Positions 16,807-27,580 are shown, counted from the stretch's first letter. The stretch is 39,186 bases of DNA from Cystobacter ferrugineus (GCF_001887355.1 NZ_MPIN01000013.1:282045-321230); one strand, 5' to 3'. Notes: generated by a model not told the origin, from the sequence alone. Numbers and translations: made by a program.

Positions 16807-18405
16807 TCAGGGGATGAGCGGCGCGAGCGCGGGGGCGATGTACGTCTGCTTCGCCTGCTGCACCGTCGTCCAGTCGTCCTGGAGCAGGCCGCCGGTGTCA
16901 TCGGAGTTGGGATTGAGCGACCAGAAGGAGAAGCTCATCCCGTTGCTCGCGAGATAGCCCGTGAGCGTCTGGATCCACTGGCGATCCGAGTCGATGAGCA
17001 GCTTGGTGCCGAACTCCCCGAGCCACACCGGGGCGCGGTTCTCCTTCACGAGGAAGCCCCAGGTGGCGTCCCACACGCCGGGCAGGTTGGCCGGGTAGCC
17101 GGTGGAGCCCTTGTTCTGGAACCACGGCTGGCCGTAGACGCTCTCCGGGTAGTCGTGCGCCGAGTACACCACGCGCCCCGGCACGTTGAGGCGCACCGGG
17201 TAGTCGCGCGCGCCCCGCAGGTTGCCGCCCCACCAGTACCAGTTGTTCTGGTAGATCTCGATGCCCTCCACGATGATGAGCAGGTCCGGGTTCACGCCGA
17301 GGATGGCGTTGCCCGCGCGCTCGGCGGCGAGCCGCCAGTCGGTGTCGAGGTTGCCATCGCCCCAGGTGGCGCGGCCGTGCGGCTCGTTGTGCAGGTCCAT
17401 GCCCACCACGGTGGGGTTGCCCTTGTAGCGCAGGGCGAGCATCTTCCAGTCATCGATCCACGCTTGCTCCTCGGTGGCGCGGTTGGAGCGGTACCAGAGC
17501 TCCGACTGGCTGCTGGAGTCCGGACGGTGCCGGTCGAGCACGACGCGCAGCCCGCGCGCACCGGCCGCCGCGATGATGCGATCCATCACCTGCAGGGACG
17601 TGAGCCCGGCCAGCTCCGGATTGAGCGCGTTGTTCATGCTGAGCGGATCCGGGTACACCCCGTCGCGCAGCATGGTGTTGCTGTAGGGCAGGCGCAGCGA
17701 GTTGTAGCCGAGCGACTTCACCTGATCGAGCAGGCCGCCCAGCGTGCGGCGATCCAGCCCGTAGGGCACGCGCGAGGGGCCCTCGAAGCCGAACCAGTTC
17801 ACGCTGGTGAGGCGCACCACCTGACCCGTGGACGAGTAGATCTTCGCCCCCTCGGTGTGCAGGTAGCCCGCGGCGCCCGGCGGCGGCGTTCCGGCGTCCG
17901 TGCCCGCGTCGGTTCCGGCATCGGTGCCCGCGTCGGTCCCGGCGTCGGTGCCCGCATCCGAGCCGGCGTCGGTGCCCGCATCGGTGCCGGCGTCGGGGCC
18001 CGGGGTCGTCCCGTACACGCCGTCCGAGGCGCACAGGGACAGCGTGGCACCCGGCTGGAAGAGGGCCGAGCACGAGGTGGCCGAGCCCCCGGCGTTCACG
18101 GCGCGCAGGCGCACCTGGGTTCCCCGGAAGGACTGGCTGCCCGTCCAGACGTTCGCGTCCCAGGCCGCCTGGCTCAACGCCGTCCACGCGCCCCCGTTCA
18201 CCGACACCTCCACCCGCGCCGGGGCGGGAGAAGCGGTGATCCGGGCCTCCATCCACCAGTCATTGCTCGACGTCTGGAGGAAGAAGGACACGGGGGATGC
18301 GATTCGCTGCTCCAGCTCCGTGAGCGCTGACTCCTCCTCCGCGACGCCGCCTCCACACGCGGCGGTGAACAGCACCGCGCTCAGCAACATCCCCATTCTT
18401 TTCAT
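16807..18405 (-). CDS. Secreted GH5-family endoglucanase-like lipoprotein
   Basis: 532 residues, start supported by GGAGGT upstream of the ATG at 18405. It begins with a lipoprotein signal (MLLSAVLFTAACGGG). Residues of about 35-120 form a beta domain (WWMEARITASPAPARVEVSV) resembling carbohydrate-binding modules. A linker of nine Asp-Ala-Gly-Thr/Ser units follows, then a GH5 TIM barrel from about 175: VVRLTSVNWFGFEG, LGYNSLRLPYSN, VVLDRHRPDSSSQSELWY, the acid/base Glu341 in MDLHNEPHG and the nucleophile Glu464 in VWLGEFGT. Both catalytic glutamates are in place, so cleavage of beta-1,4-glucan outside the cell is likely; mannan or xylan cannot be ruled out. It fits the saprophytic or predatory lifestyle suggested by other secreted proteins here. 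Confidence 0.9.
   Translation of the reverse strand: MKRMGMLLSAVLFTAACGGGVAEEESALTELEQRIASPVSFFLQTSSNDWWMEARITASPAPARVEVSVNGGAWTALSQAAWDANVWTGSQSFRGTQVRLRAVNAGGSATSCSALFQPGATLSLCASDGVYGTTPGPDAGTDAGTDAGSDAGTDAGTDAGTDAGTDAGTDAGTPPPGAAGYLHTEGAKIYSSTGQVVRLTSVNWFGFEGPSRVPYGLDRRTLGGLLDQVKSLGYNSLRLPYSNTMLRDGVYPDPLSMNNALNPELAGLTSLQVMDRIIAAAGARGLRVVLDRHRPDSSSQSELWYRSNRATEEQAWIDDWKMLALRYKGNPTVVGMDLHNEPHGRATWGDGNLDTDWRLAAERAGNAILGVNPDLLIIVEGIEIYQNNWYWWGGNLRGARDYPVRLNVPGRVVYSAHDYPESVYGQPWFQNKGSTGYPANLPGVWDATWGFLVKENRAPVWLGEFGTKLLIDSDRQWIQTLTGYLASNGMSFSFWSLNPNSDDTGGLLQDDWTTVQQAKQTYIAPALAPLIP
17887..17997 (-). repeat. Nine-unit 12-bp tandem repeat encoding a DAGT linker
   Basis: On the minus strand the sequence encodes nine consecutive Asp-Ala-Gly-Thr units (one ends in Ser) between the binding module and the catalytic barrel of the GH5 protein. 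Third positions vary between units, so selection on the protein is likely. Flexible, Thr-rich acidic linkers of this kind are common in myxobacterial secreted proteins. Confidence 0.9.
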
Positions 18406-18741
18406 CACATGACCTCCAGATGTACGGGCTCGATGGTTTCCTAGTGGACCAGGAAAGATCGCCATCCAGGAAAAACACGGAATGCCCTGAGAGGTCAATG
18501 GCATATTCAAGACAGCGAATGCCAGTCGCAAAATCCAAGAATTCGCAACAATCCGTCGGCTCCCAAACGAGACTCCGTGACGGACGTGTGACCATGGAGG
18601 GAGGTGGGAGAGAAGGGGGCGTCACGAATCGACAAACGCATTGCGAATCCACAGGTCATCGACGTCTATGTCGCCGCGCTCCAGCACCTGAGCGCCCTGC
18701 GTACGCCTTTCCTACCCGCGGCACGAAAAAGAGCCCATCCC
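18406..18741. other. Divergent intergenic region, no gene seen
   Basis: 336 bases between the cellulase and the FAD monooxygenase, clearly richer in A/T than its surroundings, so probably holding both promoters. The heptamer GAATGCC occurs twice directly (18480-18486, 18517-18523), and its core ATGCC is inverted as GGCAT at 18500-18504. This could be a small operator cluster. No sigma-70 or sigma-54 consensus stands out. Confidence 0.5.
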
Positions 18742-19935
18742 ATGGCTGAACGAAGCGTCCTCATCTGCGGAGCCAGCATCGCCGGTCCGGCTCTGGCGTT
18801 CTGGTTGAAGCGCCACGGTTTTCGCCCGGTCATCGTCGAGCGGGCCCCGGAGCTGCGCACCGGGGGACAGTCGGTGGACGTGCGCGGCGCGGGGCAGGAG
18901 GTCGTGCGCCGGATGAACCTCGAGCAGGCGATCCGCGCCCGGACGACCCATGAGGCAGGCATCGCCTTCGTGGACTCGGAGGGGCGGGAGAAGGCGCGCA
19001 TCAGCACCGAGGCGCTGGACGGCAAGGGGCCGACAGCCGAGCTGGAGATCCTGCGCGGCGAGCTCGCCCGCGTCCTCTACGACGCCACACGGGAGGACAC
19101 CGAGTACCTGTTCGGCGATCGGGTGGCCTCCCTCACCGAGACCGGCGACCGGGTCCGGGTGGGCTTCCTCCACGGCCCCGAGCGCGAGTTCGATCTCGTC
19201 ATCGCCGCGGATGGGATCCGCTCGAAGACGCGGGAGCTCGTGTTCGGGGACGAGGCGAGGATCCGCTCGCTGGGCCTCTACATCGCCTACTTCACGATTC
19301 CCCGGGAGCCGTCGGATGACACCTGGGCGCGGTGGTACAACGCTCCGGGTTGCCGCGGCCTGGTCTTGCGGCCGGACAACGTCGGCACGACCCGGGCCTT
19401 GCTGACGTTCCTCAGTCCGCCCCGCGGCTATGAGCGGCTCGGACAGGACGAGCAGAAGGACGTGCTCCGGCGGGTGTTCGCCGATGCCGGATGGCAGGTG
19501 CCCCGGGCCCTGGCGGGGCTGACCGGGACACAGGACTTCTACTTCGAGGCGATCGGCCAGGTGCGCATGCCCCGTTGGTCGCGAGGGCGGGTGGCGCTGG
19601 TGGGCGATGCCGCCTATTGCGCCTCGCCCATCAGCGGCATGGGGACGAGCCTGGCGCTGGTCGGCGCCTACATCCTCGCGGGAGAGCTCTCCCGGCATGA
19701 GAGCCATGCCGAGGCGTTCGCGGCCTACGAGCGCCTGATGCGCCCCTACGTCGCGCGGGCCCAGGATGTCCCCTCGGTGGCACCGAGGCTCGCCAATCCA
19801 AGGACCCGGGCTGGCATCGCCCTCGGCCACACCGTGCTGCGCCTCGCCACCGCGCCTGGGGTGCGCCAGCTCCTCGGCCGGCTGCTGACGCCCCCCGCCG
19901 AGATCATCTCCCTGCCGGACTACGGCGTGTCCTGA
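18742..19935 (+). CDS. FAD-dependent monooxygenase (PHBH/TetX-like fold)
   Basis: 397 residues; a single-component aromatic-type hydroxylase that uses NAD(P)H and O2. The N-terminal FAD-binding turn is SVLICGASIAGPALAFWLKR with the ribose-binding VIVERAPELRTGG. The DG motif is VIAADGIRSKTRE, and the third FAD motif is RVALVGDAAYCASPISGMG near residue 285. The C-terminal helices match the family. TetX-type and polyketide-tailoring monooxygenases share this layout, so the substrate could be an antibiotic, a polyketide or a catabolic aromatic. No helper genes are next to it. An upstream reading to 18604 lacks homology and is rejected. Confidence 0.92.
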   Translation: MAERSVLICGASIAGPALAFWLKRHGFRPVIVERAPELRTGGQSVDVRGAGQEVVRRMNLEQAIRARTTHEAGIAFVDSEGREKARISTEALDGKGPTAELEILRGELARVLYDATREDTEYLFGDRVASLTETGDRVRVGFLHGPEREFDLVIAADGIRSKTRELVFGDEARIRSLGLYIAYFTIPREPSDDTWARWYNAPGCRGLVLRPDNVGTTRALLTFLSPPRGYERLGQDEQKDVLRRVFADAGWQVPRALAGLTGTQDFYFEAIGQVRMPRWSRGRVALVGDAAYCASPISGMGTSLALVGAYILAGELSRHESHAEAFAAYERLMRPYVARAQDVPSVAPRLANPRTRAGIALGHTVLRLATAPGVRQLLGRLLTPPAEIISLPDYGVS

Positions 19936-19939
19936 TGGG

Positions 19940-20251
19940 CTAGACCTCCTCGTCAGGCAACAGCGTGCGCAGTCGCTCATCGTCAGGCCCGAGCGGACGC
20001 CAACCGGGTGGCGGCGGAGCGGCGAGAAGCGCTGCCATGGCTTGCCTGACACGCTCCTCATGAGTTGATGGGGTGAAGGCACTCCACGATCCCAGGGCCA
20101 TGGCAACCTCCAAACGGGCTTCTTCGTCCAGCACGGCTGGCCAGCCGTTGGGGAAACTCTCCCAGAGTTCTCGCACGAGCTGCCCCCGTACCAGACGGGT
20201 GAGCCGGTTGCTCTGCTCCGCTTCGGCGACCAAGCCGCTGAACACCTGCAC
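19940..20251 (-). CDS. Hypothetical protein, probably N-terminally truncated
   Basis: 103 residues from a GTG at 20251, but the frame stays open and protein-like up to about 20336 (GWFFPSGKELGGDDVNAVQV) with no start codon and no ribosome site there. This suggests that the real gene was longer and has lost its front. The product is soluble and mostly helical (FSGLVAEAEQSNRLTRLVRG, EEARLEVAMALGSWSAF). No family is recognised. It ends four bases from the stop of the convergent monooxygenase. It may be a decayed remnant or a short gene using GTG. Confidence 0.5.
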   Translation of the reverse strand: MQVFSGLVAEAEQSNRLTRLVRGQLVRELWESFPNGWPAVLDEEARLEVAMALGSWSAFTPSTHEERVRQAMAALLAAPPPPGWRPLGPDDERLRTLLPDEEV

Positions 20252-20376
20252 GGCGTTGACGTCGTCTCCGCCAAGCTCCTTCCCCGACGGGAAGAACCAC
20301 CCTGGAGGACCTGCGCTCGAACTTGACTCGACAGGTCAAATCCGGTTCGCTGGGCACTGAGTTGAGAGGGAACCAC

Positions 20377-21138
20377 GTGGCGAACGAGACGAGCGGGAAG
20401 GGTGGAGGCAGGGGGCCATTCGAGCGAGGCGGTGCCTACGACGAGGTGGGTCCCGAGCTGGGTCGCCTCCACGAGGCCTGGGATGTGGAGACGGGCAAGG
20501 CAGTCCTGCAATTGCTGCCCACCGAGCGCGTGGACTGGCGGCCCGAGGGGCCTTGGCGGGTGAGTCTGCTGTGCGAGCCGGAGCCGGTCTCGGTGACCGT
20601 GCGGGTGGAGGAGGCGCCCGCGTCGATGCCCGTGTCGGAGCTGGCGGATCTCCTCGTGCTCACGAGTGCCGCGGTGACGCGCGTGGAGGGCAGTGCCCGG
20701 CTCCGGGCCCACCTCGCCTCGGGGCAGACGGCTCCACACCCCGCCAGAGGCCAGCGCGCGGGGCACGCCTCGGCGCGCTGGACGGGGCTCCTGCTCGGTC
20801 TGGGCGTCTGGCTGCTGGCGAGTCTCGCCGACAGGCCGGCACTTCACGTCCGGGATGTGGTCATGGAGACCGCCTCACGAGAGGAGACTCAGTCCCTCGT
20901 CGACCTGGCGGCGTCGGGACTGACGGCCCCCGCCTATCCCATGCCCAAGAAGCCCTTCCTCAATCAGATGGAGGCTCCCTGCCCGCGCAAGAAGGTCGTC
21001 GTGGAGATCAACGGTGGGTGCTGGGTGGAGATCGCTCAAAAACCTCCGTGCGACAACACGGATCAGGCCGAGTACCAGGGCAAGTGCTACATGCCGGTGG
21101 CCAAACCCAAGAAGTTGCCACAATCCGTCGAGCCCTGA
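20377..21138 (+). CDS. Membrane-anchored myxobacterial protein with kinase-associated tail domain
   Basis: 253 residues. The GTG at 20377 is chosen because GAGAGGG lies 6 bases upstream; a TTG at 20323 would extend into the neighbour. Residues of about 10-115 form a domain starting YDEVGPELGRLHEAWDVETG and ending in helix ELADLLVLTSAAVTRVEG. Then comes one membrane helix (WTGLLLGLGVWLLASLA, about 130-146) and an outer tail with the conserved Cys pattern PCPRKKVVVEINGGCWVEIA, PPCDNTDQAEYQGKCYMPV. I recall this Cys-rich tail at the C-terminus of many myxobacterial Ser/Thr kinases and solitary proteins, function unknown. Four cysteines suggest a disulfide-stabilised periplasmic domain. No kinase domain is present here. 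Confidence 0.75.
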   Translation: MANETSGKGGGRGPFERGGAYDEVGPELGRLHEAWDVETGKAVLQLLPTERVDWRPEGPWRVSLLCEPEPVSVTVRVEEAPASMPVSELADLLVLTSAAVTRVEGSARLRAHLASGQTAPHPARGQRAGHASARWTGLLLGLGVWLLASLADRPALHVRDVVMETASREETQSLVDLAASGLTAPAYPMPKKPFLNQMEAPCPRKKVVVEINGGCWVEIAQKPPCDNTDQAEYQGKCYMPVAKPKKLPQSVEP

Positions 21139-21153
21139 ACGAGGCTCGTTCAG
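21135..21153. terminator. Perfect palindromic hairpin covering both stop codons of convergent genes
   Basis: CTGAACGAG (21135-21143) and CTCGTTCAG (21145-21153) are exact reverse complements separated by a single G, which can fold as a 7-bp stem with a 5-base loop. The left arm contains the stop codon of the tail-domain protein and the right arm that of the convergent decarboxylase-like gene. This gives one compact transcription-termination or insulation element for both. Confidence 0.5.
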
Positions 21154-21485
21154 TAGGGCGGCTTGTTCCCAAACAGCTCCTTGGCACGCGTGATGGCCGA
21201 CATGGCGTTGGGCCAGCCGACGTAGAAGGCCAGGTGGGTGATGAGTTCGACGATCTCCTCCTGCGTCACGCCGTTCTCGATGGCGCGCGGGAAGTGGAAG
21301 CTCATCTGTTCCGTCTTGCCGGTCGCCACGAGCGCCGCGCAGGTAACCAGGCTGCGGTCGCGCTTGGACAACTGCGGCCGTTCCCAGACGTCTCCGAAGA
21401 GCACGTCATCGGTCAGCTCGACGAGCTTTGGCGCGAAGTCGCCGATGGCTTTCTGTGCGGCGGTGGTGGGCCTGGTGGTGCTCAT
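21150..21485 (-). CDS. Carboxymuconolactone decarboxylase-family protein
   Basis: 111 residues; the ATG at 21485 is preceded by AGGAGA. The helical CMD/AhpD-like domain covers the whole protein: FGDVWERPQLSKRDRSLVTC, AALVATGKTEQMSFHFPRAI, GVTQEEIVELITHLAFYVGW, PNAMSAITRAKELF. The redox-active CxxC of AhpD is absent (a single Cys in LVTCAALVA), so decarboxylase-like or unknown chemistry is more likely than peroxidase reduction. It is the last gene of a minus-strand run, 14 bases after the cupin, and this pairing recurs in many bacteria next to aldo/keto reductases and YahK-type dehydrogenases under a LysR regulator. Confidence 0.9.
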   Translation of the reverse strand: MSTTRPTTAAQKAIGDFAPKLVELTDDVLFGDVWERPQLSKRDRSLVTCAALVATGKTEQMSFHFPRAIENGVTQEEIVELITHLAFYVGWPNAMSAITRAKELFGNKPPY

Positions 21486-21499
21486 GGTGCGTTCTCCTT

Positions 21500-24354
<2,855 letters not shown>

Positions 24355-24457
24355 GTTTCTCCAGATTTCTGTGGGGTAGGGCCCGTTGCGCCCCGTTCAC
24401 CCAAAGAAGTACGCCCCGGATCATCGGATGACTACGCGCCAGGGAGCCAATAGGCTC

Positions 24458-24472
24458 TTAAGCGGTGCTTAA
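24458..24472. promoter_or_regulatory. Perfect palindrome TTAAGC-N3-GCTTAA, candidate LysR box
   Basis: A 15-base inverted repeat (TTAAGCGGTGCTTAA) with 6-base arms lies between the dehydrogenase cassette and the divergent LysR gene, 39 bases before the regulator start. It fits the T-N11-A form of LysR recognition sites, and local A/T content is higher than around it. Both orientations could be controlled from here. Confidence 0.6.
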
Positions 24473-24511
24473 CAGTGAGGCGTCCGCGCCTCGTCGCGTT
24501 CGAGTCTCGCC

Positions 24512-25417
24512 ATGAATACGGCTCTCCTCCCGCAACTCCAAGTGTTCCTCGTCGTGGCGCGCCTGCGCAGCTTCAGCGGCGCGGCGCGCGAGCTCGGAGT
24601 CTCCACCCCCGCGGTGAGTCAGACGGTGCGGCAGCTCGAGGAGCAGCTGCGCGTGGTGCTGCTCACCCGTACCACGCGCAGCGTGTCGCTGACGGAGGCG
24701 GGCAGGCGGCTCGTGGAGGGCGCGGGCCCGGCGCTGGGACAGGCGCTCGCCACCCTCACCGAGGTCTCCGCTCAACCGGGAGAGACCGTGGGCCGGGTGC
24801 GGCTGTCGGTGCCGCGGGCGGCGGTGCCCTACGTCATCACCCCGGTGGTCCCCACCTTCCGCGCGCGTCACCCGCGAATCGAGGTGGAGGTCGTCATCGA
24901 CGAGCGCTTCGTGGACATCGTGGCGGAGGGCTACGACGCGGGCGTGCGGCTGAGCGAGGCCATCGAGCGTGACATGGTGCAGGTGCGGCTCACCGACGCC
25001 TTCCGCTTCGTGGTGGTGGGAGCCCCCAGCTACCTCGCGCGCCATGGGACACCTCAGCGGCCCGAGGATCTGCTGCGCCACGAGTGCATCACCTTCCGCA
25101 TGCGGAGCACCGGGGCGCTCTATGCCTGGGAGCTGGAGCGGGGCCGCAGGAACTGGCGCGTGCCGGTGCGCGGAGGCGTGGTCACCAACGACAACCAGCT
25201 CAGCGTGTCCCTGGCGGAGCAGGGCCTGGGATTGGCGTACGCCGTCGAGCCCATGGTGGCGGAGCAGCTCCGCACCGGACGGCTCGTGCGGGTGCTCGAG
25301 TCCTACGCGCCCACGGTGCCTGGCTTCTTCCTCTACTATCCCAGCCGGGCCCAGCGCACCCCGGCGCTGCGCCTCTTCGTGGACGCCGCCAGGGAGCTGG
25401 TCAGGCACACGGTGTGA
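24512..25417 (+). CDS. LysR-family regulator of the divergent redox cassette
   Basis: 301 residues, normal LysR length. The winged helix-turn-helix is at 1-65: LPQLQVFLVVARLRSFSGAA, RELGVSTPAVSQTVRQLEEQ, LLTRTTRSVSLTEAGRRLVE. The effector domain from about 90 opens with VGRVRLSVPRAAVPYVITPV and contains YDAGVRLSEAIERDMVQVRL, which is typical of the group next to oxidoreductase genes. It faces away from the alcohol dehydrogenase with a 157-base gap holding a palindrome. By analogy it activates the cassette when a reactive aldehyde or related compound is sensed; this is inference. No ribosome site is obvious before the ATG. Confidence 0.94.
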   Translation: MNTALLPQLQVFLVVARLRSFSGAARELGVSTPAVSQTVRQLEEQLRVVLLTRTTRSVSLTEAGRRLVEGAGPALGQALATLTEVSAQPGETVGRVRLSVPRAAVPYVITPVVPTFRARHPRIEVEVVIDERFVDIVAEGYDAGVRLSEAIERDMVQVRLTDAFRFVVVGAPSYLARHGTPQRPEDLLRHECITFRMRSTGALYAWELERGRRNWRVPVRGGVVTNDNQLSVSLAEQGLGLAYAVEPMVAEQLRTGRLVRVLESYAPTVPGFFLYYPSRAQRTPALRLFVDAARELVRHTV

Positions 25418-25418
25418 A

Positions 25419-25688
25419 TCACGAAGCCTCCCTGGAATGGGCGCTGGGGGCGAGCTGCTGCATGAAGGCGAGCACGTTCAACACGAATACGGCGAACTCC
25501 CAGACCGCGTACGAGGGGATCCGAACGCGAGCCGGGATGATGTCCGCGGCGCGGCGGGCGGTCGCCATCGCGAAGACGACCACGAGGATGCCGGAGAGAT
25601 GGAGCCGCTCCGCGAGCATCCAGACCGCGAACGTCCCGCAGAACTGAACGACGACCGCGATGGCGACGTCGTGAAGAGGCTCTCGCCC
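25419..25688 (-). pseudogene. Fragment of a CPA1-type Na+/H+ antiporter
   Basis: The minus strand reads REPLHDVAIAVVVQFCGTFA, VWMLAERLHLSGILVVVFAM, ATARRAADIIPARVRIPSYA, VWEFAVFVLNVLAF and then an unrelated tail. The order matches the middle of NhaP-like sodium/proton exchangers, two membrane helices followed by the VWE-x-x-V-F-x-L-N-V-x-A-F helix. Only about 75 of some 500 residues remain, with a stop upstream at 25689-25691. No start context exists for the front. It is the remnant of a lost transporter gene. Confidence 0.65.
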
Positions 25689-25701
25689 TCAGGGACTCTT
25701 T

Positions 25702-26505
25702 CTATTGCATCTCAAGCTGCCTATCCCATTCATACAATTTCTCGAGCAGATCCGCGGTGCAAGCACCGGACACGTGCTCGAAGGACACCGGATCGAGCGA
25801 CGTGAGACGCTGGCGCTGGAATGCCGGGTCGGCGACCACGTCTCGGTGTTTCAGGCCGCGCGCGAAAGTGAGGGCACGGGGCATCTGTCGAAGAATTGCC
25901 TCGATACTGTCTTCTTGCGTCGCTCGCGCCATGTGATTCGCGGCCATCTCCAAGCGCATGTGGACCGAGGCATCTTCCACCGGACACCACGCATCCATGG
26001 CCCAATCACAGGAGGCCTTTATCAGTTCCTCCAAGGTGAGCACGGCATCGAGGGTCTTGAAGAGGTAACGTGCGGACTGGAGGGTGTCCCAGAAGCGCAG
26101 CATCGCCTGGAGGCGGAGTGCCGTTCGCTGCGCGCTCACCGGGCCGGTGGGCGAAACCACGAAGTACAGCGCCCCCCAGGCGCTTTCGCGACAAAAAACC
26201 TCATACGCGTCCCTCACGGGGAACACGTTCTGCCAATCCAGGGCTTCGTACAATCCGCCCATGACATCCGACACCATGTACAGCCGCCAGGCTGGGCGCT
26301 CGTGTTGAAGGTCGGTCACCTCGTGAACCAGCACCACTTCTCCGGGAGGCACCTCCAGCATCTGACGCGGAGTAGGGAAGGAACCGTCCTGGAGATACTG
26401 CTTGCCGCACCGTGTGCCCTCCTTCCGCGCCTTCTGGTGGACCGTGGAGCGGATGCCATGAAGGAAGGACGGCATTTGAAGAGAAGACGGTTGTTCAGGC
26501 ACCAT
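25702..26505 (-). CDS. Hypothetical protein, possible partner or immunity protein of the upstream lipoprotein
   Basis: 267 residues, no signal peptide or membrane helix. I recognise no family. It has a short beta-rich front (PPGEVVLVHEVTDLQHERPA, YMVSDVMGGLYEALDW) and a longer helical rear rich in aromatic and charged residues (LRLQAMLRFWDTLQSARYLF, ELIKASCDWAMDAWCPVEDA, SIEAILRQMPRALTFARGL). It starts 22 bases after the stop of the lipoprotein gene with a nuclease-like signature, both minus strand, so the two are very likely one transcript. A cytoplasmic protein directly behind a secreted, possibly toxic one suggests immunity, but this is inference from position. Base composition is a little more A/T-rich than the housekeeping genes. 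The start is not backed by a ribosome site. Confidence 0.75.
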   Translation of the reverse strand: MVPEQPSSLQMPSFLHGIRSTVHQKARKEGTRCGKQYLQDGSFPTPRQMLEVPPGEVVLVHEVTDLQHERPAWRLYMVSDVMGGLYEALDWQNVFPVRDAYEVFCRESAWGALYFVVSPTGPVSAQRTALRLQAMLRFWDTLQSARYLFKTLDAVLTLEELIKASCDWAMDAWCPVEDASVHMRLEMAANHMARATQEDSIEAILRQMPRALTFARGLKHRDVVADPAFQRQRLTSLDPVSFEHVSGACTADLLEKLYEWDRQLEMQ

Positions 26506-26527
26506 GGGGGCGTTCTATCAAAGTGGC

Positions 26528-27580
26528 TCATCGTCGAGGAAGGGATGCGCCCGCAGCGGAGGGCACTTGTGCCGGAGGAGCAGATGGGGGCGGTCGCGCA
26601 GGAAACGGGATGATCTGTCCTCCTCCCTGGGCAGGCGGCTGTTGGCCACCCATGCCCATCCGGCCAAGAATCGCACCCGAAAAGAAGCCTGTAGCGGCGT
26701 TGCCCATGACCTCGATAACGATGCCAACGGCTCCACTGAATGTGGCGAGGCGTTCGCGTCGACCGACCATTGAGGCCACGGCCTGTCCGATCCACCCGCC
26801 GTACTCTCGCATCTCCTGCTCGGTGAGTTCCACCCACTGCCCCGCCTCATACGCCGCCGCCTCGGATGCAAAACGTTGCTGGCTGCGAGTCCAACGGTAC
26901 TGGAGCACTCCTGGCTCGGTGGTGTGCCACTCCAAACGCCAGACATATTGTCCCCTCGCGAAACGGATCAGGGTTTCTCCTCGAAAATCCGTGCCCGCGC
27001 TGAAGGAATTGCCCACCAGGACGGCCCGATTCAATGCTGTCAGATAGGTTTGCGCTTCCTGTCGGCCCTCTTCGAGACCCTGGTCATTCCAAGGCTTGAT
27101 CTCGAAAAGATTCCGGCTGGAGAGATCGAGAATGTCCGGGCGTAGGTTGCGCTCGTGCTTGAGTAGTCGCGATGGATCTCCAGTCCCTCTCTCCGCCAGG
27201 ATTTCGGAGAGGGTCCGAGTGTTATAGAAAACCCTGTTCTGCGGGTGATTCACGCCGTACATATACCCAATCAATCGGTGTGCGGCGTTACCGAGGAAGA
27301 ACTCCCAGGGCATCTGCGAACTTGGATTTCGGCCGGGTACATTGTAGCCCTGCACAGCTGGGGCTGAAGACTCCCCACCAGAAGTGAGGCCGTCGCCCAT
27401 GGCCAGCGAAAATCGTGACGAGCGGGTGGGCACCGTCATGCTGATCAGTGGTTTCTCCGCGTTCCAGGCGCGAGAGACCTGCTTGTTTGATGCGGTGGCA
27501 CAGCCTGCAAGTGTCCATGAGAGGAACAGGAGCGCCCAGCGCCGCACGACCCATAAGAACCACCGGACAGATGCAGGCAT
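26528..27580 (-). CDS. Lipoprotein with PD-(D/E)XK nuclease-like signature
   Basis: 350 residues. The ATG at 27580 is preferred because GGAGG lies five bases upstream; a GTG two codons earlier overlaps that site. The signal is WFLWVVRRWALLFLSWTLAGC with lipobox LAGC. The middle (about 85-200) carries HRLIGYMYGVNHPQNRVFYN, then RNLRPDILDLSSRNLFEIKP with Asp149, Glu160 and Lys162, and a helix EGRQEAQTYLTALNRA. Asp-x10-Glu-x-Lys on two strands followed by a Gln helix is the signature of restriction-endonuclease-like nucleases, also common in polymorphic toxins. The last part has a Gly-rich membrane-active-looking stretch (GAVGIVIEVMGNAATGFFSG) and a Pro-rich tail. The nuclease idea is a motif reading, not a search result. 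Confidence 0.8.
   Translation of the reverse strand: MPASVRWFLWVVRRWALLFLSWTLAGCATASNKQVSRAWNAEKPLISMTVPTRSSRFSLAMGDGLTSGGESSAPAVQGYNVPGRNPSSQMPWEFFLGNAAHRLIGYMYGVNHPQNRVFYNTRTLSEILAERGTGDPSRLLKHERNLRPDILDLSSRNLFEIKPWNDQGLEEGRQEAQTYLTALNRAVLVGNSFSAGTDFRGETLIRFARGQYVWRLEWHTTEPGVLQYRWTRSQQRFASEAAAYEAGQWVELTEQEMREYGGWIGQAVASMVGRRERLATFSGAVGIVIEVMGNAATGFFSGAILGRMGMGGQQPPAQGGGQIIPFPARPPPSAPPAQVPSAAGASLPRR

Noticed and set aside
17887-17997. Tandem 12-base units considered as a CRISPR or regulatory repeat
   Set aside because: There are no spacers, and the units stay in frame and encode the DAGT linker of the cellulase.
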